The notes: generated from the sequence alone by a model not told the origin. Shown: positions 1 through 5,483, numbered from the stretch's first letter. The stretch is 5,627 nucleotides of DNA from Ignavibacteria bacterium (GCA_005877655.1 VBOC01000095.1:1-5627); one strand, 5' to 3'. Translations and numbers: made by a program.

Positions 1-451
1 AAACAAGACTTGGCCGGGGGGATTTGGTCCGTCTCTGGAAAACCTCAAAAAGCACTTCGCTCGGTATGGTGTTGAAAGCGGAGACAACATGAGCTTTCGG
101 AATCATCCTTGCAAGTTGTTCCGCACCCGACGATGTATGGACAACGATGAGTCCGGTGTTTTCATCATTCATAGGGAGGGAGCAGGTCAAGATCACCCTG
201 CCCGACAAATCACCTGTCTGATTCAGCACGTCCTGTATCCGGGACCAGTGCACGGCAAGCAAGATCGCGTCCGTATCCTGAGCAGCCTCCCGTGGTGTGC
301 CGGCCCGCGCCTTGCCCTTGGCGTCGCGTGCAAGCTTTTTCAACTTCGCTTGACTGTGAGAGTAACTGAAGACCACTTCGTGCCCGGCTCGGGCGAAGAT
401 CGTACCGAGCTTGCCTCCCATCAATCCTGAACCTATGATTCCAATTTTCAT
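1..451 (-). CDS. F420-dependent NADP oxidoreductase-like Rossmann protein (3' end outside window)
   Basis: Reading the minus strand from the ATG at 451-449 gives 150 codons with no stop before the window edge, so the C-terminus is missing. The N-terminus (MKIGIIGSGLMGGKLG) is a Rossmann dinucleotide fold with GxGxxG at residues 7-12. It is followed by AGHEVVFSYSHS, by DAILLAVHWSRIQDVL near 61-76, and by a conserved-looking AFNT at 125-128. This layout is that of the NADP oxidoreductase / F420-dependent reductase coenzyme-binding family (COG2085-like), usually about 200-230 residues, so roughly two thirds is present. A GGAGAG ribosome binding site lies at 456-461, four bases upstream of the ATG. 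It sits 56 bases downstream of the alcohol dehydrogenase on the same strand and is probably co-transcribed with it. Substrate and cofactor (F420 or NADPH) cannot be decided. The plus-strand ORF over this region is its shadow. Confidence 0.85.
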   Translation of the reverse strand, partial: MKIGIIGSGLMGGKLGTIFARAGHEVVFSYSHSQAKLKKLARDAKGKARAGTPREAAQDTDAILLAVHWSRIQDVLNQTGDLSGRVILTCSLPMNDENTGLIVVHTSSGAEQLARMIPKAHVVSAFNTIPSEVLFEVFQRRTKSPRPSLV

Positions 452-507
452 GCTACTCTCCGAAGATTGTCAAGCCAGGGCAACAATTTCTGTTCAGAGC
501 GGACTCG

Positions 508-1542
508 TCATAACTTGATCACTACCTTGATAGACTTGCGCTCATTCATCGCCCTGTAACCGTCGGGTACCCCGTCGAGGTTCGTGACCCGATCGAACAC
601 ACGACCCGGCTCGATCTTACCTTCGAGAACATCGGGCAACAGCTCTCCGACATAGGCGCGTACCGGGGCCGGGCCGCCGGCGATCGTGATGTTGTCGTAG
701 AACGTCGGCTGCGACGCTGGAATCGAATCATCCTGGGGAACGCCGACGCGGCCTACGGCGCCGCCGGGACGGGCGATACTCAGAGCCGTAAGTGTCGACT
801 GTTTGAGGCCAACACACTCGAGGACAGAGTGGGCGCCGAAGCCGTGGGTAAGCTCGCGGACGCGTTCGACCGCCTCGTCACCTCGCTCGGTGACGATGTC
901 TGTCGCGCCGAACGATCGCGCTAGCGCGATCCGGTCGGGGTGGCGTCCCAACAGAATGATCTGCCCGGCGCCGAGCCGGCGGGCAGCGATCACGCCGCAC
1001 AGGCCGACGGCGCCGTCGCCGACAACAGCCACGCTCTTGCCTGGACCGACCTTGGCGTCCACGGCCGCGTGGTGGCCGGTCCCCATCACGTCGGAGAGCG
1101 TGAGAAGCGACGGCATCAGGGCGTCGTCTTTGCCGACCGGCAGCACAACGAGTGTTCCGTCTGCAAGGGGAACACGCACCGCCTCGGCCTGGGCTCCGCC
1201 GACCTCATCGCTGCCAAAGAAACCTCCGTGGATGCACGACGTGTGAAGCCCTTCCAGGCAGAAGACGCAGGTGCCATCGGAGAACGCGAACGGAGCAACG
1301 ACGAGGTCGCCCGGTTTGATCGAGCGCACGTCGGCGCCGACAGCCTCCACCACACCGACGAACTCGTGGCCCATGAGGCGACCGGTCTCGCTATGCTCCA
1401 TGGTCTTATACGGCCAGAGATCACTGCCGCAGATGCAGGCGCGCGTGACGGCGACCAGTGCGTCGGTCGGTTCTATTATGCGGGCGTCCGGGACGGTCTC
1501 CATGCGGACATCACCGGCGCCATACATTACGGTTGCTCTCAT
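508..1542 (-). CDS. Zinc-dependent medium-chain alcohol dehydrogenase
   Basis: This is a complete 344-residue protein of the usual length for zinc-containing medium-chain dehydrogenases, which oxidise alcohols or reduce aldehydes with NAD(P) in the cytoplasm. The N-terminal catalytic domain carries the zinc ligands C38 (in CICGSD) and H59-E60 (in GHE), with D151 a likely further ligand. The structural zinc lobe shows C92, C95 and C103, but the first of the usual four cysteines is replaced by D89. The Rossmann domain has VGDGAVG with GxGxxG at 175-180, followed by an R200-H201 cofactor loop that would fit NADP(H). The start at 1542 is supported by GAAAGG at 1553-1558, ten bases upstream. The stop is TGA. 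It is the first gene of a probable minus-strand operon with the oxidoreductase at 451-1. The closest relatives I recognise are generic zinc-binding dehydrogenases of unknown substrate. Other ORFs across it are shadows. Confidence 0.93.
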   Translation of the reverse strand: MRATVMYGAGDVRMETVPDARIIEPTDALVAVTRACICGSDLWPYKTMEHSETGRLMGHEFVGVVEAVGADVRSIKPGDLVVAPFAFSDGTCVFCLEGLHTSCIHGGFFGSDEVGGAQAEAVRVPLADGTLVVLPVGKDDALMPSLLTLSDVMGTGHHAAVDAKVGPGKSVAVVGDGAVGLCGVIAARRLGAGQIILLGRHPDRIALARSFGATDIVTERGDEAVERVRELTHGFGAHSVLECVGLKQSTLTALSIARPGGAVGRVGVPQDDSIPASQPTFYDNITIAGGPAPVRAYVGELLPDVLEGKIEPGRVFDRVTNLDGVPDGYRAMNERKSIKVVIKL

Positions 1543-1555
1543 GTTATGGTTACCT

Positions 1556-1625
1556 TTCGTTCGTCACAAATAGTGAAATTGCCAGTCAGACTCATGATTT
1601 TCTCAAAGACCTGTTCTTCGTTCGT
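1556..1625. repeat. Two direct copies of TTCGTTCGT upstream of the alcohol dehydrogenase
   Basis: The 9-mer TTCGTTCGT occurs at 1556-1564 and again at 1617-1625, 61 bases apart. On the minus strand it reads ACGAACGAA. The copy nearer the gene overlaps the dehydrogenase ribosome binding site (1553-1558). This spacing could suit a regulator bound near the start of the minus-strand operon, but each copy is itself built of a repeated TTCG tetramer, so chance is possible. Confidence 0.3.
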
Positions 1626-1790
1626 AGACGGACCGTACGCTTCTGCATTGTTACTCATCCTATAATTGCAAAAACGAGTTAAAACTTTAGGCTATTAATA
1701 TAAGGAGAAAACGCTCGCGGAACGTATACAAAAGGCAGGATTACGGATACATTTTTACCGCTGATGACGGTGGCTTCATCTTAAGGCCTG

Positions 1791-1838
1791 CCACAAATCT
1801 CTATCCAGACTCCTATACTGGATAGCTTCACTGAAATG
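1791..1838. repeat. Flanking direct repeat, copy 1, with perfect hairpin
   Basis: This 48-base stretch matches 2381-2428 at 38 of 48 positions without gaps. The core 1801-1834 matches 29 of 34. Inside it, 1801-1825 is a perfect inverted repeat: CTATCCAG, a nine-base loop, then CTGGATAG. There is no T-run after it, so a rho-independent terminator is unlikely. The similarity seems to fade outward, although TCATC occurs upstream of both copies if a small gap is allowed. Together with copy 2 it brackets the small chimeric gene and its promoter. Confidence 0.65.
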
Positions 1839-1886
1839 CTTCGGGTGTATCGAGGGGGAAGTGGCGAGGTCAGCATTGCAGTACAT

Positions 1887-1915
1887 TTGAATTCCAGAAA
1901 AAAGGCTTCTATAAT
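1887..1915 (+). promoter_or_regulatory. Sigma70-type promoter for the small chimeric gene
   Basis: A -35 box TTGAAT (1887-1892) is followed by exactly 17 bases and a perfect -10 box TATAAT (1910-1915). A second TATAAT lies at 1921-1926. Transcription would start near 1922, giving a leader of about 50 bases before the ATG at 1971. The promoter lies inside the repeat-bounded segment, so the small gene carries its own promoter with it. Confidence 0.65.
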
Positions 1916-1970
1916 GCAAATATAATGAAAAACTCAATATAGACTGAGCACAAGATGAAAGGAGAACAAA

Positions 1971-2357
1971 ATGAAAACCACGACGGAGAAGAACCAAATG
2001 AACCATCCGAGGGTGGCGTCGCGGGCTGAATGGCTTGCAGCCCGGCTTGAGCTGCTCAAAGAGGAGAAGGAGCTAACACGGCGCAGCGACGAAGTGGCCG
2101 GAAAAGAATTATTCTTCACCAACGGCTCTTCGCTCATGGTCGTCGATGTTACTGCGGGCTCGACGTTTGATTTTGCCTTGCCGAAAAAATTATGTGACGT
2201 TCCGCAGTCGACGCAGGTTTGGGATATAGCACCGGATGGAAAACAGTTCCTTGTCAGAGTAATACAAGCGCAGCAGATCACTTTGCCTCGCTTAGAAGGT
2301 GCAACGGAATGGTTTGAAGACGTGAAAGGAAAAATTGCGGGGAATAAGAATTACTGA
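1971..2357 (+). CDS. Small chimeric protein: DUF899-like N-terminus joined to TolB/PD40-like C-terminus
   Basis: This is a complete 128-residue ORF with a strong AAGGAG at 1959-1964, six bases before the ATG, and a stop TGA. Residues 10-43 (MNHPRVASRAEWLAARLELL, then KEEKELTRRSDEVA) look like the opening of DUF899 thioredoxin-like proteins, normally over 200 residues. The family would continue with a tryptophan/proline-rich stretch and the catalytic domain, but here it breaks off. From residue 44 the sequence (GKELFFTNGSSLMVVDVTAG, then PKKLCDV, WDIAPDGKQFLV and a terminal TEWFEDVKGKI) resembles the last beta-propeller blade and the extreme C-terminus of TolB/PD40 proteins, often attached to serine/threonine kinases. 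The join falls near base 2100. No signal peptide or membrane segment is seen. It could be a fusion relic still transcribed from an intact promoter, or a new small protein. No function can be assigned. The minus ORF 2281-1934 is its shadow. Confidence 0.7.
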   Translation: MKTTTEKNQMNHPRVASRAEWLAARLELLKEEKELTRRSDEVAGKELFFTNGSSLMVVDVTAGSTFDFALPKKLCDVPQSTQVWDIAPDGKQFLVRVIQAQQITLPRLEGATEWFEDVKGKIAGNKNY

Positions 2358-2380
2358 GTCGGCGATTATCATCGAAGTTC

Positions 2381-2428
2381 CCACGAATTCCTATCCAGAC
2401 TCCTCTACTGAATGGCCTCGCTGATGTG
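2381..2428. repeat. Flanking direct repeat, copy 2
   Basis: This is the partner of 1791-1838, 590 bases downstream in the same orientation. The hairpin arms are less perfect here: CTATCCAG faces CTGAATGG, leaving one mismatch and one G-U pair if transcribed. In the minus-strand frame that reads HFSEAIQYRSLDR in copy 1, copy 2 reads HISEAIQ, stop, RSLDR. It begins 23 bases after the stop codon of the small chimeric gene. Confidence 0.65.
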
Positions 2429-2645
2429 GACCTCAATGGAGCGCGATCGTATGAGTGCTTATGAATATACGATGTGCAGGTTTCAGGGTTCCGCTTCTGT
2501 TCACGTTGAGCGATCAGTAAAGTTTTCTTTATTACAAATATTTAATGAATCCTAATCGAGTAAAATAAGTAATGCAGGTCATTGAATGCTCTCATTCCTT
2601 GACAAAACGGGATGAACTGATTCGAGTGACATTGAAAGCTTTTGT

Positions 2646-2674
2646 TTGAACCTGAACTTTTTTTGAAAAAGAAT
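2646..2674 (+). promoter_or_regulatory. Weak promoter candidate for the Dap operon
   Basis: TTGAAC (2646-2651), 17 bases, then AAGAAT (2669-2674): four of six matches in each box to the sigma70 consensus, with ideal spacing. It lies in the AT-rich block ahead of the operon and would give a leader of about 105 bases. Chance matches are common in such AT-rich sequence, so this is only a candidate. Confidence 0.25.
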
Positions 2675-2771
2675 GTTTAGAAAAATAGGGGGAGAGATCA
2701 GAGAATTCACTCCGTCCTGAGAAAGAGTGGCAGCAGGGACGGCCAATCTTCATTTTAGTCAGGCGCACCAC

Positions 2772-2778
2772 GGGGGAG
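2772..2778 (+). promoter_or_regulatory. Ribosome binding site deciding the SbnA start
   Basis: GGGGGAG lies nine bases before the ATG at 2788, and an in-frame TAG (2785-2787) directly precedes that ATG, so no longer start exists. The alternative GTG at 2860 would remove a 24-residue N-terminal extension but has no comparable site upstream. Confidence 0.6.
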
Positions 2779-2787
2779 AAGTTCTAG

Positions 2788-3807
2788 ATGCGCTCAGTAG
2801 CCACCACCCAAGCCTTTGTAAGGCCGTTCCCGGCTCCCCGCTGGAAGCCGCAGCGGGTGACGGTCCTCCGCCGACGCTTGGAACTGCTCGGCAAGATCCT
2901 GCGACCCACACCGCATGTGCCGCTGGCCGTCGAGGGCATGCAGCTGTTCGCCAAGCTCGAGTACACGAACCCGGTCGGAAGCATCAAGGACCGGCCCGCC
3001 TATTGGATCCTTAAGCGGGCGGCCGAGCGAGGTGAGATCAGCGACGAAACCACGGTGATCGAATCCTCCTCCGGAAACTTTGCCTGTGCCCTCGCCGCCT
3101 ACACGCACCTGGTGGGCCTCAATTTCATCCCCGTGATCGATCCCAACATTTCCAGCACCTACGAGTCGTTTCTCCGGCGTCTCTGTCCCAGAGTGGTAAA
3201 GGTTGAGGAGCGCGACGATACGGGGGGATTCCTCAAGACCCGTCTGGAGATGGTGAAGCACCTCTGTTCCACCATTCCGGACGCCTTCTGGACCGACCAG
3301 TACGGCAACCCGGACGCAGTAGAGGCGCACTACTTACTCACGGGGGGTGAGATCTGCGCCGAATTCGACTCGCTCGATTATGTCTTCATCGGCGTGAGCA
3401 CGGGGGGAACCATCGCCGGCGTGTCTCGTCGCCTCAAAGAGCAGTATCCGAACGTCCAGATCATTGCCGTAGACAGTCAGGGCTCCGTCATCTTCGGTGA
3501 CGCACCTCGCAAACGCCACATTCCCGGGATTGGGTCGAGCATCGTTCCACCGTTGTTGTCGCTTGCTCTCATCGACGACGTGGTATTGATACCCGAGCGG
3601 GAGACCGTCGATGCATGCCGCGAGCTTCTCATGACCCATGGACTGTTAGTAGGCGGCTCCAGCGGGTCGGCCTACGCTGCGGTCAAGCGATACGCAGCGC
3701 GGCTGCGTAAGGCCGAGCGCCCCAAGGTGCTGTTGATCTGCGCTGACGGCGGTACGCCATATCTCGATACGGTATTTGACCCTGAGTGGGTGACCAAACT
3801 CAAGTAG
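2788..3807 (+). CDS. sbnA: SbnA-type N-(2-amino-2-carboxyethyl)-L-glutamate synthase (PLP enzyme)
   Basis: This 339-residue protein belongs to the cysteine synthase / fold-type II PLP family and matches the SbnA branch. In staphyloferrin B biosynthesis SbnA condenses O-phospho-L-serine with L-glutamate, releasing phosphate, to give N-(2-amino-2-carboxyethyl)-L-glutamate, the precursor of L-2,3-diaminopropionate (Dap). Visible features are FAKLEYTNPVGSIKDRPA with the PLP lysine K67; the substrate loop ESSSGN at 92-97; the phosphate-binding loop VSTGGT at 203-208; the SbnA-like GSVIFGD at 232-238 and PGIGSS at 246-251; and GGSSGS at 289-294. Length fits the family apart from an N-terminal extension of about 30 residues. 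It is the first gene of a plus-strand operon; the SbnB-like frame follows nine bases after its stop. Three Thr-Gly-Gly sites are each encoded with a run of six Gs. Plain cysteine synthase is the alternative, but the SbnB neighbour makes SbnA much more likely. Confidence 0.92.
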   Translation: MRSVATTQAFVRPFPAPRWKPQRVTVLRRRLELLGKILRPTPHVPLAVEGMQLFAKLEYTNPVGSIKDRPAYWILKRAAERGEISDETTVIESSSGNFACALAAYTHLVGLNFIPVIDPNISSTYESFLRRLCPRVVKVEERDDTGGFLKTRLEMVKHLCSTIPDAFWTDQYGNPDAVEAHYLLTGGEICAEFDSLDYVFIGVSTGGTIAGVSRRLKEQYPNVQIIAVDSQGSVIFGDAPRKRHIPGIGSSIVPPLLSLALIDDVVLIPERETVDACRELLMTHGLLVGGSSGSAYAAVKRYAARLRKAERPKVLLICADGGTPYLDTVFDPEWVTKLK

Positions 3808-3888
3808 AGCTAGTAGTTCGAGCTATCAATCATTAACGGCAAGACCGTCTTCGACATCATCCGTTCCCATCGGGCCGAATGCATCGAC
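3805..3888 (+). other. Tandem UAG stops and start-less N-terminal coding segment of the SbnB gene
   Basis: The SbnA stop TAG (3805-3807) is followed in the same frame by AGC, TAG, TAG (3811-3816) and then an open frame from 3817. Bases 3817-3888 encode FELSIINGKTVFDIIRSHRA followed by ECID, which is the N-terminus expected for SbnB-type proteins of this branch. No ATG, GTG or TTG exists in frame before 3889. Inserting one T between 3815 and 3816 would turn TAGTAG-TTC into a frame beginning ATG TTC GAG, that is MFELSIING, with everything downstream unchanged. So the start codon appears to have been lost by a one-base deletion, or the base is missing from the assembly. Otherwise ATC 3829 or ATT 3832 would have to serve as rare starts. 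Confidence 0.6.
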
Positions 3889-4824
3889 GTGGTGCGGGAC
3901 GCGTATCTGGCGCACGCCGACGGGCACGCAGTCAACCCGGACAGCAATTTCCTGCGGTTCCCCGAGAAGCCCGATTGCCGGATCATCGCGCTTCCGGCCT
4001 ACTTGGGGAACGGCTTCGACGTGGCCGGACTCAAGTGGATCGCCAGCTATCCCGGCAATGTCGGACGGGGATTTCCGCGTGCATCGGCCGTGCTTGTGCT
4101 CAATAGCTATGAGACCGGGTATCCCTTTGCCATACTCGAGAGCTCAATCATTTCCGCGGCGCGAACCGCCGCATCAGCGGTGCTCGCCGCCTACTGGCTG
4201 AAGGGGCAATCGCGACGGGCACGGGCGTTGGGGATCGTGGGCACAGGGTTCATCGCACGGTACGTGTACGACTTCCTGGTGGACACCGGGTGGGAGATCG
4301 ACGAGGTACACCTCTACGACACCTCGCGTGCTGAGAGCGAGAAATTCAAGACTTCCGCGTGCCGGCCCGAACAGCACCACAACGTCACAGTCGCTCCCGA
4401 CGTGGCCCAACTCCTGCGCGCCTCAGATCTGATCGTTTTCACCACGGTCGCGTCCGCGCCGTACATCGCCGACGCTTCACTGTTCAGGCATAACCCGGTA
4501 GTGCTGCACATTTCCCTTCGCGATCTCGCCCCCGAAATCCTCCTCACATCGCAGAACGTGGTCGACGACGTCGAGCATGTCATGAAGGCGAACACTTCAC
4601 CTCACCTGGCTGAACAGCAGACGGGAAACCGGAGCTTCGTGACAGGCACACTGGCAGACATCATGCTGGGCAGCCGGTTGGTGAATCGTAGCCATCCCGT
4701 CATTTTCTCCCCGTTCGGCATGGGGATTCTGGATCTGGCGGTTGGCAAATGGGTGTATGACCAAGCGGTAGCAGCCGGCCGGGACCAACGCCTGACGGAC
4801 TTCTTTTACGAAATCGTTCGATGA
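3889..4824 (+). CDS. sbnB: SbnB-type N-(2-amino-2-carboxyethyl)-L-glutamate dehydrogenase (start uncertain)
   Basis: This is an ornithine cyclodeaminase / mu-crystallin family protein of the SbnB branch. SbnB oxidatively cleaves the SbnA product with NAD+ to give L-2,3-diaminopropionate and 2-oxoglutarate. Counting from GTG 3889 (311 residues), visible features are VNPDSNFLRFPEKP (15-28), RIIALPAYLG, GLKWI with the likely catalytic K49, RASAVLVLN, ETGYPFAILESSIISAARTA with R92, the dinucleotide site GIVGTGFIA (115-123), DLIVFTT, and a C-terminal FSPFGMGILDLAVGKWVYDQ. GTG 3889 is the first standard start codon but has no good ribosome binding site, and conserved sequence continues upstream to 3817, which would give about 335 residues, the family's usual size. 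The true start is therefore probably upstream and lost or mis-sequenced. Its TGA overlaps the next gene's ATG as ATGA (4821-4824), indicating translational coupling. Confidence 0.88.
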   Translation: MVRDAYLAHADGHAVNPDSNFLRFPEKPDCRIIALPAYLGNGFDVAGLKWIASYPGNVGRGFPRASAVLVLNSYETGYPFAILESSIISAARTAASAVLAAYWLKGQSRRARALGIVGTGFIARYVYDFLVDTGWEIDEVHLYDTSRAESEKFKTSACRPEQHHNVTVAPDVAQLLRASDLIVFTTVASAPYIADASLFRHNPVVLHISLRDLAPEILLTSQNVVDDVEHVMKANTSPHLAEQQTGNRSFVTGTLADIMLGSRLVNRSHPVIFSPFGMGILDLAVGKWVYDQAVAAGRDQRLTDFFYEIVR

Positions 4825-5483
4825 CGACTGCCTCGTATAACCCTCCGTCGGTACTTGAGGATCTGCCCAAGCACGCGACGGCGTGCATCGAAAACATCTT
4901 CGCCGAACTGCTCGCCGACGTCCTGCGGGTCGAACGTGTGTCAGTCGATAGCCATTTCTTTGAGGAGCTCGGTGCGGACTCGCTCGTCATGGCTCATTTC
5001 TGCGCGCGAGTGAGGAAGCGCGGTAATCTGCCGCAAGTATCGATGAAGGACGTCTATGCGCATCCCCGCCGGTCTCGGAGGCGATCGAGGCGCCGACGCC
5101 CACGAGTAGGCGGGAGTATCTCCTCTGCGGAGCGCTGCAGGCCTTGTTCTTCCTCGTCTACTCCTACGTTTCCGTGCTTGCCTTCGTGGAGGGCTACCGC
5201 TGGGTCTCGGCGGGCTCCACTGCGGGGGCGATTTACCTGCGATTGGTCCTGGCCACCACCGCGATCTTCCTTGTTGTCTGCGCCATTCCGATCGCAGCGA
5301 AGTGGCTGCTCCTCGGTCGGTGGAGGTCCCAGCAGATCCGTCTGTGGAGCCGTGCGTACGTCCGCTTCTGGATCGTCAAGACGCTCGTCCGGTCGAGCCC
5401 CGCCGCCCGTCTGTTCTTCGGCACGCCCCTGTACGTGCTGTACCTTCGGGCTCTGGGCGCGAAAGTCGGGTCCCGCGTCCTGA
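4821..5483 (+). CDS. Carrier (T) domain of a Pls/PosA-type peptide synthetase; ORF tail after ~5066 is out of frame
   Basis: The ATG overlaps the SbnB stop (ATGA). Residues 18-81 form a phosphopantetheine carrier domain: IENIFAELLADVLRVERV, then SVDSHFFEELGADSLVMAHF with the attachment serine S54 in GADSL, then CARVRKRGNLPQVSMKDVYA. This wording is that of the T domain in Pls/PosA peptide synthetases, not of fatty-acid ACPs. Only about 17 residues precede it, so there is no adenylation domain in this polypeptide and the amino acid must be activated by a separate enzyme. After HP (about 5066) this frame turns into an arginine/serine-rich string without family resemblance, typical of reading GC-rich DNA out of frame. 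The true continuation is in the -1 frame from 5066 and encodes the membrane region. The downstream end given here (TGA at 5481-5483) is therefore probably not the natural C-terminus. With one extra C in the run 5064-5067 the two parts join as HPPPVSEAIEA. Confidence 0.75.
   Translation: MTTASYNPPSVLEDLPKHATACIENIFAELLADVLRVERVSVDSHFFEELGADSLVMAHFCARVRKRGNLPQVSMKDVYAHPRRSRRRSRRRRPRVGGSISSAERCRPCSSSSTPTFPCLPSWRATAGSRRAPLRGRFTCDWSWPPPRSSLLSAPFRSQRSGCSSVGGGPSRSVCGAVRTSASGSSRRSSGRAPPPVCSSARPCTCCTFGLWARKSGPAS

Larger units (their letters stand above)
1543..1970. other. AT-rich intergenic region between divergent genes
   Basis: These 428 bases separate the minus-strand alcohol dehydrogenase from the plus-strand chimeric gene, so they must hold promoters in both directions. 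The plus-strand promoter is clear (1887-1915). I could not find a convincing minus-strand promoter for the dehydrogenase. The region also contains two TTCGTTCGT copies (1556-1564 and 1617-1625), an AAGGAG with no start codon after it (1702-1707), and the first copy of the flanking repeat with its hairpin (from 1791). The minus ORF 2006-1776 has no family resemblance that I recognise, but its end covers the repeat. Confidence 0.6.
2358..2787. other. AT-rich intergenic region upstream of the Dap operon
   Basis: These 430 bases contain no gene I can support. They hold the second copy of the flanking repeat (2381-2428), a short inverted repeat GAATG/CATTC (2584-2588 and 2593-2597), a consensus TTGACA (2599-2604) with no acceptable -10 box at 16-18 bases, and a weak promoter candidate at 2646-2674. 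The A/T-rich block 2521-2690 contrasts strongly with the GC-rich operon that follows and is a plausible regulatory region for it. No terminator with a T-run is visible after the small gene. Confidence 0.55.

Noticed and set aside
89..430. Plus-strand ORF of 113 residues
   Set aside because: It is antisense to the oxidoreductase frame 451-1, which has a clear Rossmann motif and ribosome binding site. The 113-residue protein resembles nothing I know.
803..1665. Plus-strand ORFs over the alcohol dehydrogenase (803-1246, 940-1665, 1271-1573, 1458-1682)
   Set aside because: They are shadows of the convincing minus-strand dehydrogenase in GC-rich DNA, without recognisable motifs.
1801..1825. Hairpin as a rho-independent terminator
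   Set aside because: No T-run follows on either strand and the stem is not GC-rich.
1776..2006. Minus-strand ORF of 76 residues across the repeat and promoter
   Set aside because: It overlaps the start of the small chimeric gene and its promoter, with no ribosome binding site that I can see. Only its end, in the repeat, shows a coding-like pattern, and that is reported as a finding rather than a gene.
2412..2555. 47-residue ORF beginning MASLMWTSMERDRM inside repeat copy 2
   Set aside because: It has no Shine-Dalgarno sequence and no family resemblance, and its start lies inside the repeat. Chance is more likely.
2599..2604. Consensus TTGACA as -35 box for the Dap operon
   Set aside because: No acceptable -10 box lies 15-19 bases downstream; the sequence there is TTCGAGTGA.
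2727..3014. Plus-strand ORF starting before the SbnA gene
   Set aside because: It is a different frame over the SbnA start, of histidine/alanine-rich composition and with no motif; SbnA is clearly the real gene here.
3805..3816. Pyrrolysine or recoded UAG joining SbnA and SbnB
   Set aside because: Three UAGs within four codons, at the exact natural end of SbnA, look like tandem stops. A lost ATG explains the rest more simply. Kept only as a remote alternative.
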